Made by a program: the position numbers and the translations under genes. A DNA stretch of 64,000 nucleotides, from the NCBI GenBank assembly GCA_028023455.1, contig JAQFVV010012422.1:7491210-7555209 (forward strand). The letters run 5' to 3'. The notes under the pieces were generated by a model, which had not been told where the DNA came from, did not search any database, and saw only the letters and a list, made by a program, of their open reading frames with translations. Shown piece by piece: positions 23,790 to 34,796 of this stretch. How positions within the stretch are numbered: the stretch's first letter is position 1; each line of letters opens with the position of its first letter. The stretch comes from Epiperipatus broadwayi. Its lineage: Eukaryota > Onychophora > Udeonychophora > Euonychophora > Peripatidae.

Positions 23790-25370
23790 ATGTCAGAATT
23801 TGATATGAGTAGGAATGCAGGTAAACAGTTATATATGAATTTTATAGATATAGAGAAGGCATGTGATAGAGTAAATAGAAATAGATTATGGATAAGTTTA
23901 GCAAATTTGGAAATGGATGAAGCTTTAATAGATATTATTAAGAAATTATATGAAAATAATTATTATATATATCAATTAGGGAATATAGAATCAATTAAAG
24001 TTAAAAATGGTGTGGGGCTAAGGCAAGGATGTCCTATGTCACCTATTTTGCTTGTGTTGTATTTGAGTGAAATGGAAAGAGCAATAGAAAGATTAGGAAG
24101 AGGGATAGAGATACTGTTAATAGGTAGTAAGGGAGTATATATTTTGTCAGGTTTTTTTGCGGATGATATATTTTTGTGTGCAGAAAAAAGAGAAGATATG
24201 GAAGTTATGTTGAGGACATGTGAAAGGGTGGGTAAAGAGATGGGGATTAAATTTAGTGAAGAAAAATCAAATATAATGATGGTTAATACTAGGGAAAGAG
24301 ATGTAGAATTTTTATTGGGAGATATTAAGTTAAGTGTGATGAATAGATATAGTTATTTGGGAATTATTTTAAGTAATCAGAAAAATTATTTAGATGAATG
24401 GGAGAAAAAATTGATAAATGAAGCAAAGAAAAGAAAGGGATTGATAAAGAAATTAACAGTGTTTTCATCTAATAAATATGATGTAGCTAGAATTATATGA
24501 AAAGGATTTGCAGTATCAGGGTTAACATATGGTAATGATGCATTATATGTTAGTAAAAAGATATTATATTACTTAGAAAAAGCTCAAAGGGAAGTAGGAA
24601 GACATGCATTGGATGCAGAAGTATGGACAGCAAGGGAGGCAATTCAAGAAGAAATGGGATGGTCAAGTTTTCATATGAGAGATGCAAAAAGTAAAATGAA
24701 AATGTTTGGTAGATTGCAGTTTATGGATAATAAAAGAATAGCTAAAATAGTATTTAATTGGGTTATGAGTAAAGGGCAGTAACAAGATGGGTGAGAAAGG
24801 TATGCAAAAGATTTGAATAAAGAATTTATATCAGTATATTTGTACAAAAGATGGGATGATTGTGTTAAGAGGATTATTGAGTGTTATAGTAGTAAGGAAT
24901 GGGATAAAAGAATAAATTTATTAATAAAGACTAGGGAGTTAGAGAGATGGAGAAATAGTATGGAGAGTAAAAAGGGTTTAAATATATATAGAAATAAACA
25001 GAATATTAGGTGTGTGTTAATATATGATAATAGTAAGGAAAGTAGTTTATTGTTTAAGGCTCGAACGGGATCTTTAGCTACAAAAGAATATATATGTAAA
25101 TGGAAAAATATGGGTGATTTATTTGGTAAATTATGTAAGGAAGGAATAGAAAATATTAAGCATTTGTTAATTGAATGTAAATGTTTGAAAACAAAAAGGG
25201 TACATATAATGAAGTTGTGGAAAAATAAATATGAAAAAAGTGATTATACAGAAAGTGAATTATTGGTTTTTATGCTGGGTTTGGGAAAAGATAAGGGGGA
25301 TTTAGATATAAAGGTTATAGAGTTGACAAAGATTATGTTGTGGAAATGGGATAGAGCAGATTATGGGTAA
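23790..25370 (+). pseudogene. Non-LTR retrotransposon ORF2 remnant (RT and C-terminal part)
   Basis: The first frame (23790-24500, 236 residues) is the palm of a reverse transcriptase. Block A reads FIDIEKACDRVN (residues about 18-29). The next block reads GLRQGCPMSP (about 76-85). The catalytic FADDI box is at about 123-127. The frame then hits a stop at 24498 and continues in broken form through 24501-24812. A last open frame (24813-25370) has ARTGSLATKEYICKW and a cysteine/histidine pattern (IKHLLIECKC) typical of LINE C-termini. The element is 5'-truncated within the RT domain. Its 3' end, about 25371-25480, finishes in (ACATC)n. The clade is uncertain. The codons are extremely A/T-rich, unlike the LINE at 55-62 kb. 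Confidence 0.85.
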
Positions 25371-25480
25371 ATTTAAAGTGAGAAATGTAAAATAAAGTGG
25401 CTAACAGGTTTATCTGGGCATAATTGCTGAGATATTCTTGACTTCGTTTAAGGAGAAGCCATAATACATCACATCACATT
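25371..25480 (+). mobile_element. 3' UTR and pentamer tail of the LINE
   Basis: Sequence following the last LINE frame ends AAGCCATAATACATCACATC, a short pentamer repeat tail instead of poly(A). The (CATCA)n tract at 6229-6253 may come from the same family. Confidence 0.5.
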
Positions 25481-25899
25481 GAAAGAGTTTAATAGAATGA
25501 AATTCTTTTAGGCATATTGCTTTAAATGGTAGAAATTTGATGAGAATTCTCTGTGTATTTTTAAATAATTTTTCAGTTAAGATGTAATTATATAAAACAA
25601 TTAAAAACAGACATCACAAGTTTGAATTATATCTTCTAATAAAGGCATTTATTTATATAAAAGTACTTTAAGTCAAATGTGAATTCCACTTTTAACTTAT
25701 CCAAGTTTTTATTAAGATCGTGTTACTGCATATAGCTGGATGTTTTTTTTTAAATTTAAATCTATAAATATGTGAAGGTATTCTGTTTAACATCTAAAGC
25801 TTCATATGGAAGAACCTTATTTAATTATGAGAATATCTAGAAAGTTATAGTTCAATAGACACACATATACAATATTATGGTTCAATTTGGGATACTTAT

Positions 25900-26307
25900 A
25901 AAAACTTGGATAAACCACTAAACATCACATGATCACAATCTCTTATATTAGCACATAATTGTTAATAAACAAGGCAAAACTCTCCATACAGTAGTGCCAC
26001 CCTGTGCCAACCAGAGTAATCAATGGATTTGTAGTTAAACATAAATAGTTTTGTAGTTAAATAGAGTTAAAAGGTGGCTGGCTGCTGGAGGGTTGCATTA
26101 GATCCTAAGATCTAGGTGCAGTGCTCTCAGATCCAAAGTTCCTCACTGATGAATGCCACAAGCCAGAAACTAGTATGTGGATATTGGATGAGTAGGCACT
26201 AGATAGGGATTTTATGCACAAGCCTTCTGGCATCCATTGATTGCTCTGGTTGGCACAGGGTGGCACTACTGTATGGAGAGTTTTGCCTTGTTTAAAAACT
26301 TGGATAA
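25900..26307 (+). mobile_element. Hammerhead-bearing element, family B, with 14-bp target-site duplication
   Basis: The element (25914-26293) is bounded by perfect direct repeats AAAAACTTGGATAA at 25900-25913 and 26294-26307. Inside, CTCTCCATACAGTAGTGCCA near the left end is repeated inverted near the right end (26255-26285), giving terminal inverted arms of about 50-60 bp. Between them lies a hammerhead-like motif. There is no coding capacity. The duplication length suggests target-primed insertion rather than a cut-and-paste transposase. Confidence 0.85.
26131..26189 (+). ncRNA. Hammerhead ribozyme motif, family B
   Basis: Outer stem I is ATCCAA (26131-26136) with TTGGAT (26184-26189). Inner stem I is CCTCA with TGTGG, with one mismatch. 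The CTGATGA and GAAA boxes are both intact, and GAAACTAGTA contains a 2-bp stem III (AC/GT) before the expected cut. Stem II is weak, perhaps only TG/CA. Activity is uncertain. Confidence 0.65.
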
Positions 26308-26309
26308 TA

Positions 26310-27254
26310 AGAGTGAAATTCACTTTTTATTTAAAGTGTCTCAGAGAAATACATTTTTCTAGATAACATTTCAGTTTGCAATGCTTGGTTTTAATTGGTA
26401 CTTTGTTTTATTACATCGCGACTGAAAAAATATTTACTATTATTAAATTTTATCAAATATGTAACTGATATACCCAGACAATGATTAGAACTATTTATTT
26501 TTATCCACCACAAATAAATTTATAATAATCTAAACTTACATCATAAATGACTCATGAATTTATAAGTCACCCATGAACCTATGCATTGATAAGTATTTTA
26601 TTTGGTAAATATAAAAAAAAATCAGTAAATAAATTATATATTATTTAGTGAATGTGTAGTTTGGAATATGTGAGTCTCAATACTTTTAAAATAAACTAAT
26701 TTGTAGAATAGGGAAATCAAATGATGCATACATTAATAATAAAATATAAGTTTATTAATGTAACAACACAAGATTGAGTTCAACAATTTGTAACTTAAGA
26801 TAATCCATTGTATTATTATAAATTATTCATGATAGATAGCAACCAATTACTAAGTTGCAATCTAGTTCTTATAAGTTAACTAAATTTGTACAATTCAATA
26901 TTTGATTATAACATCAGGCACACAATAGATTCAAGCCCTGATTTATGCATGGTTAGTGAGAGTTGGTGTATATACAAATATGCTCTAAACTTAAGTGATT
27001 CACTTAAAGTTTTTAAAATTCTTACTGGTGGGTGAATGTGTCGAGATATATAATATTTAAGAAATAGCACATTATCGAAGATTGCCTTTATTCTTCATGC
27101 AATAAAAAAACATCTTTTTTAAATATCTTGTATATCTTATAGATCAAATAACGCTTTTATCACCATTATATATGTTCAAAACGAAGATGTAAATATTAAT
27201 TGTATTTTTAATTTTGATTTATTTTCTAGAAAGATTCATGTCTTACTTACTTAA
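26310..27254. other. No gene seen
   Basis: AT-rich sequence without a recognised element. Confidence 0.45.
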
Positions 27255-27980
27255 TCTATTCATAGATATATTAAATAACCTCCATACTTCCTCATTCTTT
27301 TTAAATTCACATAAATAAAGATACAATAAAAGTTAAATGACCCCCAAGGGTGCATTTTGTGCTGAATCAGCACTCATCAGTTGGCCCAGTTCACTATCTC
27401 TCATATATATCTCTATTATATTAAGAGTATTTATCTATAGTAAATTTTTACCTTTTTATTTACCATTGTCAAACTCACTCCGCTCACAACTTTGACGCCA
27501 TCCACCTTAGATAAATATAATAATGATTATTACTAATCATTCTTTAAATAAGAGATTATCTCTAGCGCAGATATAAATTTTAAAACTCAGTTAAAGATTA
27601 ATATAATAGAGATATATATGAGATATAGTACCCTGGGACAATAGATGAATTCTGGTTCAGCACGATCTTTATTTATATAAATTAAAAAGAATGGGGAATA
27701 ATGAAGGTTGTTTAATATATCTATAAAGATATTATACATGGGAAAGAGAACGGTGAATAACTCCATGTGTGTATGTTTAAAAATTAAAAAAATCAGATAT
27801 ATTAATCTTTAACTGTGGTTTAAAGTTTATATCTGTGCTAGAGATAACTTTAGTTTAGAGAATGATTATTAATAATCATTATTGTATTTATCTGAGGTGG
27901 ATGATGTCAGGGTTGTGAGTGGGGTGAGTTTGACAATGGTGAATAAATAAAAATGTAACAATTAATCTATTTATTAAGTT
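27255..27980. mobile_element. Composite inverted-repeat element with two opposed ribozyme motifs
   Basis: Two nested inverted pairs are present. The CCTCCATACTTCCTCATTCT segment near 27280 returns inverted at about 27680-27715. A longer segment (27455-27595, with ATTGTCAAACTCACTCC) returns inverted at 27800-27970. A family A-like hammerhead lies on the minus strand (27332-27400), and a poor one lies on the plus strand (27612-27680). The layout resembles the family A inverted pairs, but most of the internal sequence is different. Confidence 0.6.
27332..27400 (-). ncRNA. Hammerhead motif, family A variant with altered GAAA box
   Basis: The minus strand reads GGCCAA-CTGATGA-GTGCT-GATTC-AGCAC-AAAATGCA, then CTTGG. 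Stem II and the first conserved box are perfect. The invariant G of GAAA is A, which should abolish cleavage. The fragment at 29560-29602 shares the same change, so it may define a subfamily. Confidence 0.7.
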
Positions 27981-27999
27981 CCTAATGTAAACCACATTA

Positions 28000-28418
28000 T
28001 TAATTTAAATGTTTAAAAAAAGAAATTTGATAGCTATCTATTAACATACTATTATTATTCTTTTGAAATTGAAGATAAAGTAAAAGTTTAGCAAAAAATT
28101 TTCAGAAATTATTTATTTATGTGTTAACAAGATCGATATCTTTAACATTCTGATTACAGTTCCACTTTCTGCGATGTTTCTCCATAAGATTCCCATGATG
28201 ATAGATAATGATTTATGTCTCCATGGACATTATCACTAGATAGTATCCATTTATTCCCTTTTATTAAATACTATGGTTCATGCCAATATTCAAACTGTCA
28301 ACTAGTTCACACGGTTCAACATAGTATTTGTTATTATCCACTTCAGTTATTCTTACAGATATCAACTGAAGATAGCTCATACTCTCTCCTTCGTAATCTC
28401 TATTTAGAGCGCACTATT
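28000..28418. other. No gene seen
   Basis: No feature was recognised upstream of the solo LTR. Confidence 0.45.
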
Positions 28419-28603
28419 GTTTATGTCGTGTTGTGGCTAATACTTTTAATTACAGACTGACGCCTAGCGGCGACAACTGAGATTAGCGAGCGCGCGAAAT
28501 CGCTCTTATGTTAAAGAACGCGAGTAGTTAATAAAGGTTATTAGTTATCTAAACTGTGTGTATTTATTAATTTAGATATCTTGACCAAGAACATAACAGT
28601 TTA
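28419..28603 (+). mobile_element. Solo LTR, 175 bp, with 5-bp target-site duplication
   Basis: The repeat at 28424-28598 starts TGTCGTGTTG and ends CATAACA (TG...CA termini). Direct repeats GTTTA flank it (28419-28423 and 28599-28603). Inside, a GC-rich stretch (GAGCGCGCGAAATCGC) is followed by a TAATAAAGG polyadenylation-like signal, the expected order for an LTR on this strand. No internal retrovirus-like genes are nearby, so the element has recombined down to one LTR. Confidence 0.75.
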
Positions 28604-28894
28604 TATCAAAATCATCAGACTATTAAAAGAAAGCAGGTAAAATAAAAAATCTTTCCGAAGAAAAAAAAGATTGTGTTCTGCTTTCACTGAGTGTTTGCGT
28701 TACTTGGCAACAACGCATTCTTTAAGCTGGCTCATGAATTTTCTTTCTTTTAATCTTAACAAAGTCTATTATTATTATTATTATTATTCGATATGATTAC
28801 ATTCACTCTAAATTTGAATTTTTTTTAAAATTGTTTTCTTTATTTATTAATCTATAGACTATAGATAAATAATATGTGATGGATGTGCATGTCA

Positions 28895-29475
28895 CAAAAT
28901 ATGTCATCATCAGTCAACTATTATCAATCCATTGCAGGATGAAGCTCTCTTCATCTTCTCTCTTCTCTAGCCTCTCTTCTTCACATCCCCTCTGCACATT
29001 TTTTTATTTCATCCATCCATCTCACATGTGGTCTCTTTCTGGGTCTTTTACAATCTCTTGGAATCCCATTTAAGATTTCAATTGTCCGTCTAGTGTCATT
29101 TCTTCTAGCAACAATGTCAGTGACACCTGTTTGTTCTTTTACCCATGTATTTCATTTACAATCTTTTTTGTTATTCCTAAAATGCATTCTCCATACTTCT
29201 TTGAGTGGTCTAAAGTTTCTGTATTGCTCTTCTATTAAGTGTCCATGTCTGAGATCCATAAGTAGGAACTGGTAAAACACATTAATTAAGAACCTTTCTT
29301 TTCAAATACATAGGCATCTAACTCAATCCTATCACAACCATCCATCAGTCCAGAAGTCAGATCAAACTCTCTCATTCTGGATGCATTTTTTGAAACACTC
29401 AATTTATTTATTTTTCAAATAAGACATCCATAGCACATATTAAAATTTTAACTTCATATACATTTTTTGGGATAT
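28895..29475 (-). pseudogene. RTE-like LINE 3' fragment
   Basis: Minus-strand translation gives the C-terminal block of an RTE-type ORF2 (a CKRPRKRP-like basic run followed by VRWMDEIKKC), broken by frameshifts. The nucleotide sequence is closely shared with 45470-45780 and 45985-46340. A CATCATCA-rich 3' end precedes it, as in those copies. Confidence 0.7.
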
Positions 29476-29559
29476 ACTTTTAACTTCATATATATATTTT
29501 AAACTTTTATTTCATCACAATTTTTTGAAACATATGAGTAAAAAAAACATGTGGAAAAG

Positions 29560-29602
29560 ATAAATAATCCCCAAGATGCACATTTTGTGCTGAATCAGCA
29601 CA
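29560..29602 (-). ncRNA. Fragment of a family A hammerhead variant
   Basis: The minus strand reads GTGCTGATTCAGCAC-AAAATGTGCATC-TTGG then GATTATTTATC. This is stem II, an altered GAAA box, a 3-bp stem III (ATG/CAT), an AUC triplet and the stem I strand. The CTGATGA box is missing. Confidence 0.55.
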
Positions 29603-30140
29603 TAAGTACTACTATTCACATCTCATAATAATTCTATTAATCAAACATCTATGAAATAATCAGATTTAAAATTTTTGTACAGAAAATTACTGGGGAAACT
29701 GACACTTCAGCCACATTCAATAATCTATAAAGTGAAAACTTTCACAGTTAAAAGATGTAAATATTTATTTTTAATACAACGTTGTATTGATATTTCATCT
29801 AGAAGTCAGATAGCAGAGATCATTCAAATAGATGCTGCAGAAGATGAAAATATTCTGATTTTCAGCATCTCTACAATATTTGGTTTATTGACCTATGCTA
29901 CCCTTATGGCCATAATCTGAACCAAACTGTTTGTACAATGTTCTTATTAACAGCAAGCAATAGTATACATAGATGAACCCAAAATTAATGTTCACCCACA
30001 CATATATGTATATAATTTATCATTTATATTTTATTAGCATTCACATGTCTTAATATATTTAATTTAGAGAATTTTTTTACATATTTACATTTGTCTGTTA
30101 TATACTGTAATTTTTAAATTTTTATGTATACCTTTTGCAG
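29603..30140. other. No gene seen; 3' end of an intron
   Basis: Its last bases, TATACCTTTTGCAG, form the splice acceptor of the following exon. An open frame at 29675-29920 has no recognisable domain and is probably chance. Confidence 0.5.
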
Positions 30141-30401
30141 TAAAAACTAAAAAATCCTGGGCTATTGACAGATCAGTAGGGCTTAGAATTCAAGGAGCTG
30201 AAATTAGGACTGTGTACAATGTTACCTCTCGACAGTTGTGTGCTGATCTCTGCCTTAATGAAACAACATTTGGGTGCTTATCTGCTTTATATGACTTTGA
30301 TGTTCAAAAATGTAGTTTAAGTGACCGGAATAAAAGAACTGTTTTGGAAAAGTCAACAACAGCCTCAAACATCAATTATTTAGAAAACCAAGACCGGAAT
30401 G
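30141..30401 (+). CDS. Exon: PAN/apple module of a ZP-domain matrix protein
   Basis: This internal exon has a TTTTGCAG acceptor before it and G|GTATGT as donor after it. It is open throughout in the frame whose first full codon is 30143 (phase 1 to phase 1). It encodes about 86 residues with the PAN/apple pattern: SRQLCADLC, FGCLSALYDF, QKCSLSD and, at the end, NINYLEN. That final motif is characteristic of the PAN modules of Neo/Nyo/Mey/Trynity-type ZP proteins, which build apical extracellular matrix. The first and last cysteines of a full six-cysteine module are not visible, so the module has four. Phase fits exon 44922-45176 directly. The frame running on to 30607 is intron read-through. 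Confidence 0.88.
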
Positions 30402-30477
30402 GTATGTATAACCCAAATATAAATCTTCTCCACACTCGTGATATTTTCTACATTAGAATTTATATTTGCTCTCTTTT

Positions 30478-30478
<1 letters not shown>

Positions 30479-30512
<34 letters not shown>

Positions 30513-30517
30513 TTGTT

Positions 30518-30571
<54 letters not shown>
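30479..30571. repeat. (CT)n and (TA)n microsatellite
   Basis: About 12 CT units are followed by interrupted TA repeats. Confidence 0.95.
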
Positions 30572-30574
<3 letters not shown>

Positions 30575-30705
30575 AAAGGAAATAAGTCATCCTCCCCCAA
30601 TCTATGAATTAAAAGCACTCTAAAGGTTTAATATTTAGTGCTTTTAATTCATAGCCTGGGAGGGGTGATTTATTCACTTTGTTTACATATACATTTGATC
30701 TCTTT
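30558..30705. repeat. Small foldback with about 50-bp arms
   Basis: The left arm has AAACAAAGGAAATAAGTCA and CTATGAATTAAAAGCAC. The right arm has GTGCTTTTAATTCATAG and TGATTTATTCACTTTGTTT. The loop is about 20 bases. Confidence 0.85.
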
Positions 30706-30757
30706 TAATTTAAAGTATATATGTATATAAAGAAAGAAAGAGATAATAAATGGTGTG

Positions 30758-30968
30758 TGTGTATGTTAATATGCTTTATAAAGTGTGTAATTGTTCTTTC
30801 TTCAGTGTTATTGTTTTCTATTCAGCCTAATATATATGTTTTTAGTCAGGTGTAATCACAACTATGATCATGGTACATAGCACTGAAAGTATAATAATGT
30901 GAAAAAAACCATAAACTTTGAAGAAAGAACAATTATACACTTTGTAAAGCTTATCAACATACATGTTA
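30758..30968. repeat. About 205-bp element with about 48-bp terminal inverted repeats
   Basis: The left end, GTGTGTATGTTAATATGC, leads into TAATTGTTCTTTCTTCA. The right end has TGAAGAAAGAACAATTATAC leading to CAACATACATGT. The size and inverted ends are those of a MITE-like element. A target-site duplication is not clear because the flanks are TA-rich. Confidence 0.75.
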
Positions 30969-31027
30969 ACAAATTTAATTTTTTTTTTTTATAGATATGT
31001 AAACATTAAAAGCATAAAGCTAAACTA

Positions 31028-31594
31028 GTCAATAAATGATCAAAATGACCCCAAATTCACAATTCAACCAGACTATCTAAGAAAATAAACTCTAAAACAC
31101 TACCAATGGTTTCACTGCTACAAGCAGACTTCTGACCATGTAAAGAACTACAAAATAACAACCTATTTAAACTAAACATTACCCACAATTCCACTTACCT
31201 CCCATATACCCTTCATATTAAAAGAACTTTAAAATAATTTAATTGCTTCAGAATCATAAATTTTTAATAATAAAGATTCTTTAATTTTTTTTTTTATTTC
31301 TCTCAAAGAAAACAACCTTAGTGTGACTATATTAATTTTGATGAAGCTAAGGTTGTTTTCTTTGAGGGAAATGAAATAAAATAAAAAAATAAACAGTCTT
31401 TATTATTAAAAATTTATGATTCTGAAGCAATTAACTTATTTAAAAGTTCTTTTAATATGAAGGGTATATGGGAGGTAAGTGGAATTGTGGATGATGTTTA
31501 GTTTAAATATGTTGTTATTTTGTATAGTTTTTACACTTGAGAAGTCTGCTTGTCGCAGTGAAATGCTAGTCTGGTCGAATTTGGGATCATTTTG

Positions 31595-31605
<11 letters not shown>
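31028..31605. repeat. Long foldback with about 270-bp arms
   Basis: The left arm contains CTCCCATATACCCTTCATAT and AAGAAAACAACCTTAG. The right arm contains CTAAGGTTGTTTTCTTTG and ATATGAAGGGTATATGGGAG in inverse order. The loop is only about 15-25 bases. The outermost arms (ATCAAAATGACCCCAAATTC and its inverse) have diverged more than the inner arms. Confidence 0.9.
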
Positions 31606-31609
<4 letters not shown>

Positions 31610-31631
<22 letters not shown>

Positions 31632-32720
31632 CAAAGTAATGTATGGGATCTTATGTCTAAATAGTGATTACATAACCTATGGTAGAAATTGTAGCTATGC
31701 TTTCACTGAAATAAAAAATTATTTTTGATCATGAAACCAGAAAAATAAATTGCCTTATTCTCCTCCCTAATTGTCTTATTCTAGCTATGGATGTATTGAA
31801 TAATGTTATAAATATGAATGGTCAACTAATTCAAAGATGTAAAAACTTGGTATTTTAAATTTTAATTCTTTTTTTGATTTTGGTAATGGTAAATTCAATC
31901 TGCCTTTTATATACCAGGTCTGTGATTTGACAAATTAAGGAAATGAAAGGGGATTTTATTAAAAAAAATTCTATACCATGAAAACAAATAAATTAATGAC
32001 AAACAAAAACTATTGATAAATTAAGTGGAAATAATTTATTTCTTATTTTTCTTTTGCATAAGAAACATCTACCCCCCCCATCCCCGCCATATTTGCGTTA
32101 TCTGGTGTAACCTTTAGTAATCAATAGAAGTTGGGTGATCATGCTTATTAAATCCCTATCTAGTACTGTCCTAATCAATATCCCAGAGACTAGTTTAGTG
32201 AATGGTTATTTGTAAGAACCCAGCAGACCAATGAAATCCAAAAATATATTTATATATATATAATTGTTAAGAAAGTCTATCTGAAATTGTCCAGCCATAT
32301 GACAAACAATTTATTTATGATAGGGTAAAAAGTTCTATAAAGAAAAGTCTTGACAGGAACATAAGAAAAACCAAGAGCATGAATAATAAATGACAAACTA
32401 ATGAGAAATAAATAAAGTTAGTTAAAGAAAATATTAGCAATATTTTTTTTCCTATGCAGAGAGAGGTAATATGTCAGAGTGTATACCTATCAAGGTAAAA
32501 TGTAGATAATTATTTTTAAAAATGTAATCAAGAATGGATACAGATTAAATATGCATATGCAATAAATTAACTATCATATTAACACACATACTAACCAAAT
32601 AATGTTTAAATAACTATAAACTAATTATAATTTCTGATTTCTAATTTAGAGATATTTCTTTAAAATTAACTGCTAATATGGATACTCTTTTTTTCTGTGT
32701 GAAATAAGTTGAGAGTTGTA
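31610..32720. other. Intron sequence; degenerate family B remnant
   Basis: No gene was seen. On the minus strand, 32135-32215 resembles family B downstream of its ribozyme (AAACTAGTCTCTGGGATATT and ACTAGATAGGGATTTAA). The CTGATGA box is lost. Confidence 0.4.
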
Positions 32721-32721
32721 T

Positions 32722-33232
32722 TTAAGATGTGATATGTTGGACTATTTCCATTATCTATGAATGAATGTTGAATGTATAGAAAATTTTAAACTTTATTTAA
32801 ACTTTCCAAATACAAACAACTTGTTAGTAATAACACACAAATAGACAACACATGTGAATAATTACACAACATTTCGAGTAGTATTATTCTCCATTCTTCT
32901 TCAGGTATTGCTAGCCTATATGCACAGTGACAATATTCGTTAGAAGTTGAGTTTGCACCTTTAGATTCTTGAATATTGAATTTAAGGCATCTAAAGGTGT
33001 GAGTTCAACTTCTAAGTGAATATTGTCATGGTGCATATAGACCAGCAACATCTTAAGAAGAGTGGAGAATAATACTACTCAAAACGTTGTGTAATTGCTC
33101 ACCTGTGTTGTCTATTTGTGTGTTATTACTAACAAGTTGTTTGTATTTGGAAATTTTAAATAAAGTTTAAAATTTTCTATACATTCAACATTCACTCATA
33201 GATGATGGAAATAGTCCACCATATCATATCTT
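32722..33232. repeat. Palindromic SINE dimer (foldback), second locus
   Basis: The arms begin TTGGACTATTTCCATTATCT and end with the inverse. They share TTATTTAAACTTTCCAAATAC and GACCAGCAACATCTTAAGAAG with the element at 9505-10118. The central junction differs from that locus. Confidence 0.85.
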
Positions 33233-33344
33233 ATAATATACCATTATCACAAACCTTCAGACAAATATTGAGAATTGTATTTGTTCATGTAAACTTAAAT
33301 TGGATAAATGTATTATAAATATCTAATAATTTATAATATTGCAA

Positions 33345-33599
<255 letters not shown>

Positions 33600-33916
33600 T
33601 CTAAATCTTAATATATTTTGGATTAAAAAGTTTTAAAAATAATTATCCAATATTTACATTTGATGAGATATAAAAATAATGAAAAATCCAAATTGAAAAA
33701 TGTGCACATGCAATTAGCTACAGTTAAAGAGACAATTGTATGTTAGTAACAAAGTTCAAAAAAGAGAGAGAGTTAACTGAACAATTTTTGCTTTAGAAAA
33801 TTCTATTTTAAAACCTTTCATTTTCTGAAATATGAAATTAAAATATTTGTTTGTGGTTTTAAAAAAAAATCACCAACATATATAGATAACAAATTACTTG
33901 TGTTTTTTTTTAATGT

Positions 33917-33998
33917 GTCAAAGCGTCGACCGAGAAGCGAATCCTGGGACAACTGCTTGTAAGGCAGCTGTGCTAACCACTCAGCCACCAACGCTTGA
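33917..33998 (-). mobile_element. SINE S, tRNA head with short tail
   Basis: The minus-strand head runs from GCGTTGGTGGCTGAGTGG (A box) through CCTTACAAG (anticodon loop) to GGATTCGCTTCTCGG (B box), then a GACACAT tail. It faces another copy at 34144-34246 head to head, about 150 bp away. Confidence 0.8.
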
Positions 33999-34143
33999 CA
34001 AATTTATTGCTATCACATCTTTAACACAAATCACTTAATGAAAGTATATTAATATATTAGGCATTCATTAGACTAAAGATTATCCGATAATGAATAATAT
34101 TTTTATAGTGTCATTTACATAAGAAAAGTAAATAAAAAAATTG

Positions 34144-34246
34144 CCAAGCGTTGGTGGCCGAGTGGTTAGCACAGCCGCCTTACAAACAGTTGTCCTGGGG
34201 TTAGCTTCCCGGCCGTTGCTTTGACACATAAAATAAAATAAAATTG
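34144..34246 (+). mobile_element. SINE S, tRNA head with A-rich tail
   Basis: The head, GCGTTGGTGGCCGAGTGG to CTTCCCGGCCGTTGC (34148-34219), is followed by TTTGACACATAAAATAAAAT. A short AAAATTGC-like direct repeat flanks it. It carries the same CTTACAA anticodon-loop variant as the minus-strand copy at 33917. Confidence 0.8.
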
Positions 34247-34599
34247 CTTGAAAATATGCCAAAAACAAAAAAAGTAGAGTTATTAAATGAAATGATAGAG
34301 AGTGAAGACCTTGAATCATATAAAAAAGAATATATATTATTTTTTATATGTATTTATTTTGATGTGAGATTCTTATGCCGTTTTCGATTTAGAAATACAT
34401 GTTAAGTGACCTGCAAAGTATGTTATGGTCGACCTATAGATATTTGATTCTCATCAATTTTAGCCAAACTGATATGGTATGACTATGCATCTGAATAATT
34501 TCTTACAACTAGCTATTCATTGCCTGTACCATATGGCTAAGCCACAAGAGAATAAAGACTATGAATAATGGTATTTAGGCTAATTTTATCATGAACTGT

Positions 34600-34721
34600 G
34601 TCCTGTGTTTTTGGGACACTTGGTAGAGTATCTGTCTTGGGATCAGGATTCTGGTCCTCATTGGTCTGGTGCTCGAACTTCATATAAACTCCTGAGCAAT
34701 AAAGTCATGCGTCTTTTTTTC
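34600..34721 (+). mobile_element. SINE family C
   Basis: A tRNA-like head (CTTGGTAGAGTATCTGTCTT) is followed by a GATTCTGGTCC box, the shared body GTGCTCGAACTTC and the tail ACTCCTGAGCAATAAAG. CATGAACT occurs on both flanks and may be the target-site duplication. Confidence 0.7.
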
Positions 34722-34796
34722 AGCATGAACTATGATAAAACTGATAACTTGTGTAATATTTAGTTATACGGTTAATGAATGGAGGGAAGAGGGATC

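Noticed and set aside
29675-29920. Open frame just upstream of the first PAN exon
   Set aside because: It has no signal peptide, PAN cysteines or known domain, no clear splice donor, and composition like intron sequence.
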